A stretch of DNA of 11,352 nucleotides from Chloroflexota bacterium (GTDB taxonomy: Bacteria; Chloroflexota; UBA6077; CF-72), in contig JAFAPL010000277.1 in assembly GCA_019247135.1 (NCBI GenBank), positions 1 through 11,352 of the forward strand, written 5' to 3'. The notes beneath the pieces were generated by a model, which saw nothing but the letters and a program-made list of their open reading frames with translations, was not told the DNA's origin and ran no database searches. Of the stretch, positions 1 to 6,794 are shown piece by piece. The position numbers and the translations under genes were made by a program. Each line of letters opens with the position of its first letter. Positions within the stretch are counted from its first letter, which is position 1.

Positions 1-33
1 TCATGCAGGCGATCGCTGGCGCGCCCAGATTGT

Positions 34-49
34 TCAACTAGCAAGTTGA
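34..49. other. Small inverted repeat after the HpcH-like gene
   Basis: TCAACT and AGTTGA form a 6-bp stem around a 4-nt loop (AGCA), 5 bp beyond the stop codon of the minus-strand lyase gene. No T-run follows on the minus strand, so it is at best a weak terminator and may be chance. The rest of 1-53 shows nothing else; an ATG on the minus strand at 4-2 could start a further gene lying outside the window, but it has no visible ribosome binding site. Confidence 0.2.
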
Positions 50-53
50 TTGC

Positions 54-896
54 TCAGTAACCTTGCCTATCCGCCGCGCCGTCGGCGGTCACGGGCACGC
101 CTGCCCCTGACAGGACGTCGCGCATGGCTTTGCCCTGCGTCGTGAACCAGTCGTGCAACACACGCACGTCCCAGCCCACGCAGAAGTGCTGAATGCCCAT
201 CTCCACGTACCGCTTCGCGCCATTCGCGTCACCGATCTCCGCACGCGCAGGAATGCCCGTGCGATGCGCCGTTTCGACCACGTACTTCTCCGCCTCGCGC
301 ACCCGCGGGTCCGCCATCTGCCTCGGGATGCCGATGCTCATCGCGTAGTCCGACGGCCCGAACTGAACCATGTCGATGCCCTTGATCGACAGGATCGCTT
401 CGAGATTCTCGACCGCTTCCTTCTTCTCGATCATCAGCACGATCACGCACTCCGCGAGCATGTCGACCCACTCGGGCGACCCACCGTGCAGAATCGTGCG
501 CACATCGCGCCGCATGCCGACACCGTGCAGCCCACCATGCTCCGGATGCTCGGCTCGCACGCCGCGAACGCACTGGAGCGCCTCCGCTGGCGTCCGAACG
601 TCGGCAAACAGTAAGTTCTGAATGCCCGAACCCACGGCACGCATCGCCAGGTGTCCACGCGTGTCCTGCTCGATCTTGATCATGCCCGTGAAGTCGGGGA
701 AGAGCTCGATCGCGCGGCCGAGGTTGTCCAGATCGTGCATCGTCCACGGCGAGTACTCGGCCACGAACTCGATGTAGTCCCACAGCCCGGTCTGTCCGAC
801 CAACTCCGTGATCGTGGGCCAGGTACTGAGCAGATGTGTGCCCAGACTTGGTTTACCCGCCTTGAGCAGCTCGCGCAGTCGATTCTTCCGTAGCAT
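54..896 (-). CDS. HpcH/HpaI aldolase/citrate lyase family protein
   Basis: The 280-residue product belongs to the HpcH/HpaI family of (beta/alpha)8-barrel lyases, divalent-metal class II aldolases that make or cleave pyruvate-type aldol adducts; it should be cytoplasmic. Visible family marks are the N-terminus NRLRELLKAGKPSLGTHL, IEKKEAVENLEAI around residue 157 and FGPSDYAMSIG around 183; E157 and D183 match the metal ligands of HpaI. Two catalytic positions differ: the HpaI 'GEHAP' histidine is Tyr48 (AEYSPW) and the pyruvate-binding arginine is Lys74 (MIKIEQ), so the substrate is uncertain. An upstream in-frame ATG at 968 would add 24 residues, but GGAGGTGA lies 5 nt before the ATG at 896 and the family N-terminus begins there, so 896 is chosen. 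The gene is divergent from the exporter at 980; a functional link is possible but unproven. Confidence 0.88.
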   Translation of the reverse strand: MLRKNRLRELLKAGKPSLGTHLLSTWPTITELVGQTGLWDYIEFVAEYSPWTMHDLDNLGRAIELFPDFTGMIKIEQDTRGHLAMRAVGSGIQNLLFADVRTPAEALQCVRGVRAEHPEHGGLHGVGMRRDVRTILHGGSPEWVDMLAECVIVLMIEKKEAVENLEAILSIKGIDMVQFGPSDYAMSIGIPRQMADPRVREAEKYVVETAHRTGIPARAEIGDANGAKRYVEMGIQHFCVGWDVRVLHDWFTTQGKAMRDVLSGAGVPVTADGAADRQGY

Positions 897-901
897 CCAG
901 G

Positions 902-909
902 TCACCTCC
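902..909 (-). promoter_or_regulatory. Ribosome binding site deciding the lyase start
   Basis: On the minus strand the sequence reads GGAGGTGA, then CCTGG, then ATG at 896. This near-perfect Shine-Dalgarno sequence lies inside the longer open frame that begins at 968, so it argues for the shorter protein. Confidence 0.75.
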
Positions 910-926
910 GAGAGACGCTGATGAAA

Positions 927-932
927 ATCGTA
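927..932 (-). promoter_or_regulatory. Candidate -10 box of the lyase gene
   Basis: TACGAT on the minus strand would place a transcript start near 920 and give a leader of about 24 nt that contains the Shine-Dalgarno sequence. No convincing -35 hexamer is seen 17 bp upstream. The call rests on the TANNNT form and spacing only. Confidence 0.3.
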
Positions 933-979
933 ACCGTCCTCGCGCTTTCGGCGCGCCGGGTAGGCCATGCTTATGAGGA

Positions 980-2368
980 ATGCAAGCCCGCCTGACCGCT
1001 GAGGTGGTCGTCGCGATCGTCTACGTGGTCTCCATGTTCCTCAACATCATGGACTCCACGATCGTCAACGTTGCGTTGCCTGCGATCTCACGCGAGTTCG
1101 ACGTGCCGGTCCACGCGACCGACGGCGTCGTCGTCGCTTATCTGATCAGCGTCGCGATCTGGATTCCGGCAGCCGGCTGGGTCGGCGACCGCTTTGGGAC
1201 CAAGCGCACGTTCCTGTTGGCTCTGCTGATATTCACCAGCGCGTCCGCGGCGTGCGGCCTCGCGGCGAACCTGTCGCAGTTGGTCACGTTCCGCGTGATC
1301 CAGGGCATTGGCGGCGGCATGCTCACTCCCGTCGGCATGGCCATGCTGTTTCGGACGTTTCCGCCGCGGCGCCGCGCGCGCGCCTCACAGATCCTCATCG
1401 TGCCGACCGTCATCGCGCCCGCGATCGGGCCAGTCCTGGGTGGCGTGCTGGTCGACCAGTTGTCGTGGCGCTGGGCCTTCTACGTCAACGTGCCCATCGG
1501 GATCCTGGCGACGATCTTCGGCGCGGCGTACTTGCTCGAGTACGTCGACGCGAGCGTCGGACCATTCGATTTCATCGGCTTCGTGCTGGCAGCGGTGAGC
1601 TCTGGGCTGGCATTGTTCGTGTTGAGCGAAGGACCCGCGCTCGGCTGGACCGATCCGCTTGTGCTCGTCGGCATCGTGGGCGCGTGCGTCGGCTTCGCGC
1701 TACTCGTGCGCTTCGAGCTGGCTCGCCCGGCGCCGCTGGTCGACTTTCGTCTGTTTCGAAACCGTCTGTTCGCAGCCACGAACCTCGTGTCGTTTTCCGG
1801 GTCGGCGGGATTTCTCGGTCTCCTCTTTGTGGTGCCGCTCTTTTTGCAGACGCTGGTACAGGTTCCCGCGGCCGTCTCGGGTCTCACGACATTTCCCGAA
1901 GCCGTTGGCGTGCTGGCGGGTACCCAGGTGGCGGGTCGCGCGTATCGACGCTACGGACCGCGTCGACTCTTGATGAGCGGACTCAGCTTCGCCGCGGTCT
2001 GGACAGCGTCGATGGTTCTGCTCGGGCCCGACCCGGACTTGTGGATCGTCCGCGCGCAGATGTTCCTGGTTGGATTCGGGATGGCGTTCTCGTTCTTGTC
2101 GCTGCAGGCGGCGAGCTTTGCGCAGATCGATGCACGCGAGACAGGCCGGGCCTCAGCGCTGTTCAGCGCTCAGCGACAGATGGGCGCCGCGTTTGGCGTG
2201 GCCGTGGTCGCGACGGTGCTCGCATCGGCTAGCCCGGGCCTGACCGCGTTCCATGCCGCGTTCGGGATGGCGGCGGCGATCCTGGTGATCGCGGTCCTGG
2301 TCGCGAGCCGAATTCACGATGCCGCCGCGGCCGCCACGTTTGCAGGCGTGGCGGGCGGCGGCTCATGA
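980..2368 (+). CDS. MFS transporter, DHA2 (EmrB/QacA-type) exporter
   Basis: The 462-residue, strongly hydrophobic protein is a major facilitator of the drug:H+ antiporter-2 group, which exports drugs or metabolites across the cytoplasmic membrane using the proton gradient. The first membrane segment carries NIMDSTIVNVALP (residues 22-34, with D25), the loop after segment 2 has motif A (GWVGDRFGTKR, 66-76), the next segment has RVIQGIGGGM (105-114, with R105), and the motif-C region ends in WRWAFYVNVPIG (163-174), typical of DHA2. DHA2 members usually have 14 segments and about 500 residues, so this one is slightly short, with small loops and a short C-terminus. The ATG at 980 puts 24 residues before D25, as in the family; its Shine-Dalgarno sequence is weak (GAGG almost touching the ATG). 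It is divergent from the lyase gene and lies 31 bp before proC. The substrate cannot be read from the sequence. Confidence 0.92.
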   Translation: MQARLTAEVVVAIVYVVSMFLNIMDSTIVNVALPAISREFDVPVHATDGVVVAYLISVAIWIPAAGWVGDRFGTKRTFLLALLIFTSASAACGLAANLSQLVTFRVIQGIGGGMLTPVGMAMLFRTFPPRRRARASQILIVPTVIAPAIGPVLGGVLVDQLSWRWAFYVNVPIGILATIFGAAYLLEYVDASVGPFDFIGFVLAAVSSGLALFVLSEGPALGWTDPLVLVGIVGACVGFALLVRFELARPAPLVDFRLFRNRLFAATNLVSFSGSAGFLGLLFVVPLFLQTLVQVPAAVSGLTTFPEAVGVLAGTQVAGRAYRRYGPRRLLMSGLSFAAVWTASMVLLGPDPDLWIVRAQMFLVGFGMAFSFLSLQAASFAQIDARETGRASALFSAQRQMGAAFGVAVVATVLASASPGLTAFHAAFGMAAAILVIAVLVASRIHDAAAAATFAGVAGGGS

Positions 2369-2385
2369 ACGCCGCCGCATCACTG

Positions 2386-2391
2386 TAAGCT
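2386..2391 (+). promoter_or_regulatory. Candidate -10 box just upstream of proC
   Basis: TAAGCT lies 8 nt before the ATG at 2400, and no Shine-Dalgarno sequence is present. Transcription would start at or next to the start codon, giving a leaderless message. No clear -35 element is visible. It resembles boxes before several other genes here. Confidence 0.35.
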
Positions 2392-2399
2392 GGCAACGT

Positions 2400-3227
2400 A
2401 TGCATGAGGGTCTGCCGCCGATCGCGTTTCTAGGCGCGGGGCAGATGGCCGAAGCGTTCGTGCGCGGCTTGCTGCGTGCCGAGCTCGTCGGGGCTGGCAG
2501 TGTCTGGGTCAGTGACATTCGAGCGGGCCGCGCTGAACAGCTCGGCCGGGACCTGGGCGTCAACCCGGCCCGCACCAATCTCGAAGGCGTCGGGCACGCG
2601 GAACTGATCCTGGTGAGCGTCAAACCGCAGGACGTACCCAGCCTGCTGGACGAGGTTGGCGCTGACATTCGCTCCGACCAGCTGGTGATCTCGATCGCCG
2701 CCGGCATCACACTGCGGACGCTGGAGCGCCGGCTTCCGCATCACCCACCCGTCATTCGGGTCATGCCGAACACGCCAGCCCTCGTTCAGACGGGCATGGC
2801 CGTGCTCGCCCCCGGCACCGGTGCCACCGAAGAGCACCAGGCGACCGCACTCAGGCTGTTCAGCGCGCTCGGGCGCGCGATCGTGCTGCCGGAACGCCAC
2901 CTCGACGCGGTCACGGCCCTGAGCGGCTCCGGTCCTGCCTTCCTGGCGGTCGTGGCCGAAGCGCTCTCGGACGCGGGTGTTCGCGTCGGGTTGCCGCGTG
3001 ATGTGTCGCACCTGTTGGCTGCGCAGACGATGTTCGGCACCGGCCGTATGCTGGCCGACACGGGGTTGCACCCGGCACTGTTGAAAGAAGCGGTGACATC
3101 GCCGGGCGGAACATCGATCGCCGGTGTGCATGCCATGGAGCGCGGCGGAATCCGCGCTCTGATCATGGACGCGATCGTGGCCGCCACCGAGCGCTCGACG
3201 GAGCTCGGCCGCGCTGCCGGCGACTAG
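2400..3227 (+). CDS. proC: Pyrroline-5-carboxylate reductase
   Basis: The enzyme reduces 1-pyrroline-5-carboxylate to L-proline with NAD(P)H, the last step of proline synthesis, in the cytoplasm. The product has 275 residues, the usual length. The N-terminal Rossmann fold shows IAFLGAGQMAEAF (8-20), VSVKPQD (72-78) and RVMPNTPALVQTGM (120-133). The C-terminal dimerisation domain has ALSGSGPAF (173-181) and the family signature LLKEAVTSPGGTSIAG (227-242) followed by VHAMERGGIRALI. All expected signature residues are present, so it should be active. The open frame extends upstream to 2319 inside the exporter gene, but the family N-terminus begins at the ATG at 2400. No ribosome binding site is seen. 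The gene follows the exporter by 31 bp and precedes ggt by 13 bp. Confidence 0.96.
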   Translation: MHEGLPPIAFLGAGQMAEAFVRGLLRAELVGAGSVWVSDIRAGRAEQLGRDLGVNPARTNLEGVGHAELILVSVKPQDVPSLLDEVGADIRSDQLVISIAAGITLRTLERRLPHHPPVIRVMPNTPALVQTGMAVLAPGTGATEEHQATALRLFSALGRAIVLPERHLDAVTALSGSGPAFLAVVAEALSDAGVRVGLPRDVSHLLAAQTMFGTGRMLADTGLHPALLKEAVTSPGGTSIAGVHAMERGGIRALIMDAIVAATERSTELGRAAGD

Positions 3228-3230
3228 ACT
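3225..3230 (+). promoter_or_regulatory. Candidate -10 box overlapping the proC stop codon
   Basis: TAGACT begins with the TAG stop codon of proC and ends 10 nt before the ggt ATG, which has no Shine-Dalgarno sequence (GACCGGCACC precedes it). It could start a leaderless ggt transcript. Alternatively ggt is read through from proC. No -35 element is recognisable. Confidence 0.33.
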
Positions 3231-3240
3231 GACCGGCACC

Positions 3241-4920
3241 ATGGCTCCGACATACAAGCGAGAAGTAATCGCGTCCAACGCGGTCGTCGCGTCTAACCAC
3301 CCGATGGCGTCCGCGGCTGGAGTTGAGATGCTCACCGCGGGCGGCAACGCGGTCGACGCGGCCGTCGCAACCTTATTCGCGCTGTCGGTTGTCGAGCCGA
3401 TGATGGTGTCCCCGTTCGGGGCCGGCTTTTTCCTCATCCGCGATGGGCGTACCGGGGACGTCGTGTTTGTGGACAATTACGCGACCGTGCCCGAGGCGGC
3501 ACGGCCAGACATGTATGACCCGGTGGTGGGCAGCCTGGACTACGAAACAGTTGGCGAGCTGAACAGCATCGGCTACCTGTCAGTGGCGACACCTGGCGCA
3601 CTGAAAGGATGGGCACACGTCGTCGAGCAGTACGGTCGGTTGCCCTTTGCACGGCTGATCGAACCGGCCGTGCGCTTCGCCAGCGATGGCTTCGCTGCCA
3701 GTCAGTATCTTGTGACGCTGATCACCAACTCCGCTGAAGCACTCGCGCGGTTTCCTGCTTCGGCGCACGTCTTTCTACCTGGCGGTGGCCCGCCAGTGGT
3801 GGGTCAGCGCATCGTTCGTCCCGATTACGCGCGAACACTCCAACAGATCGCGGACGAGGGCGCGGCAACGATGTACACCGGCGCGCTCGCGCGAACGATC
3901 GTCGCGGACATGCAGAACAACGGCGGGCTCATCACGATGAACGACCTGGCCGAGTACCGCGTGTATGAACGCGAGCCAGTACGCGGTACATATCGCGGCC
4001 ACGACATCATCTCAACGGCGCCGCCGTCCTCAGGTGGGACGCACATTGTGCAGATGCTGAACATACTCTCAGCGTTTGCACTCGGTCGTGATGATCTACG
4101 TTTTGGCACGCCGGCGTATATCCACTTGCTCGCCGAAGCATTCAAGATCGCATTTGCCGACCGGCGGCGATATATGGCGGATCCGGATCGGGTACACGTG
4201 CCTGTCGCCGAGTTGACTTCGATGGAGTATGCCAACGGTCGGCGAGCAGAAATCGATGTAACGCATGCGCAGGATCACGCCGCGGGCGAATTTTCCCAGG
4301 TCGCCCGGTTCATGGGCGGCGAGGGTTCGAACACGACGCACTGTACGGTGATTGACTCGGAAGGCACGATCGTCAGCGCGACGCAGACGCTTCAGGCCGG
4401 CTTCGGCTCGAGGGTGACCACGCCCGGCACGGGTATGTTGCTGAACAACCACATGAGCTTGATGGATCCGGTGCCCGGGAACACGAATTCCATCGAACCA
4501 GGCAAGCGGATCCTCTCCAGCATGTCGCCCACCATCGTGCTCCGCTCCGGCCGGCCATTTCTGGCGGTGGGAACGCCAGGCGGCAAACGCATCTTCGGCG
4601 CTGTGGCGCAGGCGCTGTTGAACGTGATCGATCACGGGATGACGCTGCAGGAATCCGTTGAGGCTCCACGCGTGTGGACGGAAGGGGCGGTGCTCGAGCT
4701 CGAGTCGAGTTTTCCAGATGTTGCGCACCTCAAAACCGAGCTGGAGACGCTCGGTCATCCGGTGAGCATCGTGGAGAAAGTCGCGGGCGGGATGAACGGA
4801 GTGATGTTGGACGACGACGGCTGGCTGCACGGTGCCGCGTGCTGGCGCGCCGACGGCGTGCCGATCGGCGTGAGCGGCGGCCCAGCGCGTCCGTCTACGG
4901 AGTCGGGAATCCCGCGCTAG
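3241..4920 (+). CDS. ggt: Gamma-glutamyltransferase-family Ntn-hydrolase (divergent)
   Basis: The 559-residue protein has the full GGT layout, in which the precursor cuts itself into large and small subunits before a catalytic threonine. The N-terminal part shows VIASNHPMASAAGVEMLTAGGNAVDAAVA-type sequence (about 9-43). The cleavage site is GSN/TTHCTV, making Thr365 the nucleophile; SSMSPTIV (426-433) matches the oxyanion-region serines and VGTPGGKRIF follows. Against E. coli GGT as I remember it, the residues that hold the gamma-glutamyl group differ: Arg114 is Tyr80, Asp433 is Leu407 and Asn411 is Gln385. There is no signal peptide, whereas classical bacterial GGTs are exported. It is therefore a GGT-fold amidohydrolase or acylase whose substrate may not be glutathione. 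It sits 13 bp after proC, which suits amino-acid metabolism, and converges on the ABC operon with a 4-bp gap. Confidence 0.9.
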   Translation: MAPTYKREVIASNAVVASNHPMASAAGVEMLTAGGNAVDAAVATLFALSVVEPMMVSPFGAGFFLIRDGRTGDVVFVDNYATVPEAARPDMYDPVVGSLDYETVGELNSIGYLSVATPGALKGWAHVVEQYGRLPFARLIEPAVRFASDGFAASQYLVTLITNSAEALARFPASAHVFLPGGGPPVVGQRIVRPDYARTLQQIADEGAATMYTGALARTIVADMQNNGGLITMNDLAEYRVYEREPVRGTYRGHDIISTAPPSSGGTHIVQMLNILSAFALGRDDLRFGTPAYIHLLAEAFKIAFADRRRYMADPDRVHVPVAELTSMEYANGRRAEIDVTHAQDHAAGEFSQVARFMGGEGSNTTHCTVIDSEGTIVSATQTLQAGFGSRVTTPGTGMLLNNHMSLMDPVPGNTNSIEPGKRILSSMSPTIVLRSGRPFLAVGTPGGKRIFGAVAQALLNVIDHGMTLQESVEAPRVWTEGAVLELESSFPDVAHLKTELETLGHPVSIVEKVAGGMNGVMLDDDGWLHGAACWRADGVPIGVSGGPARPSTESGIPR

Positions 4921-4924
4921 TCGC

Positions 4925-5788
4925 TCAGCCCTTCAAACCAGACAGCACGATCCCGCGCACGAAAAACCGCTGCGCGGCGAAAAAGAGCAAGACGCACGGC
5001 ACCGACGCGATCACGGCGGCGGCCATGAGAAGATGGTCCTTCGGTTCGCCCGGGTCAGTCGGCGCCGTCTGGAAGTAGCGTAAGCCCAGTGACACGGTGA
5101 AATGCTCGGGGCTATTGAGAAAAATCAGCGGCTGGATGAACTCGTTCCAGTGCTGAAGAAACGAAAAAATAGCGACCGTCGCGAGTGCAGGCGCGCTCAG
5201 CGGTACCAGGATCTGCCACAAAATGCGCAACGAGCTCGCTCCGTCGATAGCTGCTGCCTCGTCGAAATCACGCGGAATGCTCATAAAAAACTGCCGCAGC
5301 AAGAAGATGTACAGTGGCGATCCGCCAAACCAGAAGGGCACGATCAGCGGCTTCAGACTGTCGAGCCAGCCCAGCCAGCGGTAGAGCAGAAAGCTGGGCA
5401 CGATCGTGACTTCCCAGGGCACGATAAGGGTAGCGATCACGAGCATGAACAGCGCGTCGCGCAGCGGAAACTGGAAGCGAGCAAAGCCGTACGCTACCAG
5501 AGTCGCCGAGATCAACTGGCCTGCCACCGCCAGGACTGTCACCAGCGCTGAATTCGCATAAAAGGTCAGGAACGGTACTTTGTTCCAGGCGGTCGCATAA
5601 TTGTCGAAGCGCAGCACCGATGGGATGAACACTGGCGGGTAGGTTGTGATCTCGGAGGGCTGCTTCAACGATGAGATCACGGTCCACACGAACGGTCCCA
5701 TGAAGAAGACCGTCAGCACGCATGCAATCGCGTAAAAGACCAACCGGCTGCTCCAGTGCCGTGGAAGACTGCCGCTAGTCGGGGTCAA
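4925..5788 (-). CDS. Carbohydrate ABC transporter permease, MalG/UgpE type
   Basis: The 287-residue membrane protein is the second permease of a CUT1-family sugar importer. It has about six membrane segments; the first (residues 17-37) leads to FVWTVISSLKQPSEI, typical of MalG-type subunits. The cytoplasmic EAA loop, which docks the ATPase, is DEAAAIDGASSLRILWQIL (176-194), followed by VPLSAP. The C-terminal part (QPLIFLNSPEHFTVSLGL) is also usual for the group. The only starts before the first segment are TTG codons. TTG at 5788 is chosen because AAGGGGGTGA stands before it with 6 nt between the G-run and the start, and because a stop codon lies two codons upstream. This ribosome binding site, the start codon and the first seven codons lie inside a repeat element. 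It is the last gene of the operon, 96 bp after the first permease. Confidence 0.9.
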   Translation of the reverse strand: MTPTSGSLPRHWSSRLVFYAIACVLTVFFMGPFVWTVISSLKQPSEITTYPPVFIPSVLRFDNYATAWNKVPFLTFYANSALVTVLAVAGQLISATLVAYGFARFQFPLRDALFMLVIATLIVPWEVTIVPSFLLYRWLGWLDSLKPLIVPFWFGGSPLYIFLLRQFFMSIPRDFDEAAAIDGASSLRILWQILVPLSAPALATVAIFSFLQHWNEFIQPLIFLNSPEHFTVSLGLRYFQTAPTDPGEPKDHLLMAAAVIASVPCVLLFFAAQRFFVRGIVLSGLKG

Positions 5789-5831
5789 CCCTCACCCCCT
5801 TCGCCCCCTCTCCCTGGCCAGGGAGAGGGGG
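5768..5831. repeat. Palindromic intergenic repeat (REP-like), copy 1
   Basis: The element has a leader (5768-5799) and a perfect inverted repeat (5804-5831) whose arms CCCCCTCTCCCTGG and CCAGGGAGAGGGGG are each 14 nt with no loop bases to spare. On the plus strand TTTT follows the palindrome, but no plus-strand gene ends here. The leader matches 8235-8266 at 27 of 32 positions. It lies between two permease genes of one operon and runs into the 5' end of the second. By analogy with REP hairpins between malE and malF it could stabilise upstream mRNA or reduce downstream expression. CCCTCACCCC...CCCTCTCCC...GGGAGAGGG elements are, to my knowledge, common dispersed repeats in GC-rich bacteria. 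Confidence 0.75.
5792..5801 (-). promoter_or_regulatory. Repeat-borne ribosome binding site for the MalG-type permease
   Basis: On the minus strand the repeat reads AAGGGGGTGA, which can pair with the 16S 3' end (complement AAGGAGGTGA) with one G-U wobble. Six nucleotides separate the G-run from the TTG at 5788. It lies 2 nt downstream of the palindrome, so a hairpin could affect access by the ribosome. Confidence 0.5.
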
Positions 5832-5884
5832 TTTTATCAAGGACGAGTGGGTGGAAGCTCCGAACGAACGTGGGCCAAATCGTA

Positions 5885-6790
5885 CTACGTCGCATCTGCT
5901 CCGCCTGGTGCTTCAGCGGCGTAATACACCCAGCGATGCTGGAGTCGAAACTGAATCGCCGTCAGACACAGGACAATGACCAGAAAGATCCACGCCAGCG
6001 CCGCCGCGTAGCCCATCAGACTGTACTGAAATGCCGTCGTATACAGGTGGTACACATAGAAGTAGGTCGCGTACGCCGGACCACCCTGGGTTCCGATATA
6101 CGCGACCGAGAACACCGACAGCGCGCCAATGATCGAGACGATGACGTTGAAAAAAATCGTCGGTGAAATCAGCGGCACCGTGACATTCACGAAGCGCTGC
6201 CACGCGTTCGCGCCGTCGATCTTGGCCGCGTCGTACAACTCCACGGGCACGCCCTGCAGTCCCGCGAGAAACACGATCATCCGCGTGCCGCCCGCGGTGT
6301 TCCACAGCGACAGCAGTATCAACGATGGAATCGCCCAGGTGGTGCTCTGCACCCATGGCGGACCGGGGATCCGCACCAGGCTCAACAGGTAATTGAGCAC
6401 GCCTATCGAGGGTTGAAGGATCCAGAGCCAGATCAGCACCGAAGCAATGATCGGAGTGATCGACGGCAAGAAGAAAAACGTGCGAAATATCGATGTGCCG
6501 CGAAAACCGTGGGAAAGCAGCAGGGCCGCGCCAAGCGACGCGGCGATGCCGAGTGGTACGACGATCACCGCGTACTGCGCCGTTCGTCCCAATGACGACC
6601 AGAACAGATTGTCGCCACTGAATGCGCGGACGTAGTTGTCGAGTCCGACCCAGACTGGGGACGTGATCAGGTTGAAATTGGTGAAGCTGAGATACAGGGA
6701 AGCCAACAGCGGGTACGCCGTGAACACGGCGAACCCGAGCAGAAACGGCGAGATATAGAGGTAGCCCTCGAGTGCTCTACGGCGCGCCAT
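5885..6790 (-). CDS. Carbohydrate ABC transporter permease, MalF/UgpA type
   Basis: The 301-residue membrane protein is the first permease of the CUT1 sugar importer. The N-terminus ARRRALEGYLYISPFLLGF enters the first membrane segment (about 10-38), and LYLSFTNFNLITSPVWVGLD (33-52) is the usual periplasmic lead-in of this family. FFFLPSITPIIASVLIWLWIL (105-125) is a further family segment. The EAA loop is ELYDAAKIDGANAWQRF (184-200), then VNVTVPLISP. The length is normal. The ATG at 6790 begins 4 bp after the TGA of the binding-protein gene and has no clear Shine-Dalgarno sequence, so translation is probably coupled to that gene. No ATP-binding subunit is encoded in the operon, as is common for systems served by a shared MsmK/UgpC-like ATPase. 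Confidence 0.93.
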   Translation of the reverse strand: MARRRALEGYLYISPFLLGFAVFTAYPLLASLYLSFTNFNLITSPVWVGLDNYVRAFSGDNLFWSSLGRTAQYAVIVVPLGIAASLGAALLLSHGFRGTSIFRTFFFLPSITPIIASVLIWLWILQPSIGVLNYLLSLVRIPGPPWVQSTTWAIPSLILLSLWNTAGGTRMIVFLAGLQGVPVELYDAAKIDGANAWQRFVNVTVPLISPTIFFNVIVSIIGALSVFSVAYIGTQGGPAYATYFYVYHLYTTAFQYSLMGYAAALAWIFLVIVLCLTAIQFRLQHRWVYYAAEAPGGADAT

Positions 6791-6794
6791 CCCG

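Noticed and set aside
34..49. Inverted repeat as a terminator of the lyase gene
   Set aside because: The stem is only 6 bp and no T-run follows; kept only as a low-confidence inverted repeat.
1252..2232. Open frame of 326 codons on the plus strand inside the exporter gene
   Set aside because: The translation is Arg/Gly-rich with no family match, and it lies wholly within the DHA2 transporter in another frame.
2430..3476. Long open frame of 348 codons on the minus strand, antisense to proC and the start of ggt
   Set aside because: Its product is low in recognisable motifs and rich in Arg, Ala and Pro, as expected from antisense frames in GC-rich genes. The sense strand encodes a complete proC with all signatures.
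4096..4830. Open frame of 244 codons antisense to ggt
   Set aside because: It has no domain-like pattern and is His/Arg-rich; it is explained by the codon bias of ggt.
5804..5831. Perfect palindrome followed by TTTT on the plus strand as an intrinsic terminator
   Set aside because: Both flanking genes are on the minus strand, where the hairpin is followed by CGAAGGGGG rather than a T-run. No plus-strand gene ends nearby. A repeat/REP-like role fits better.
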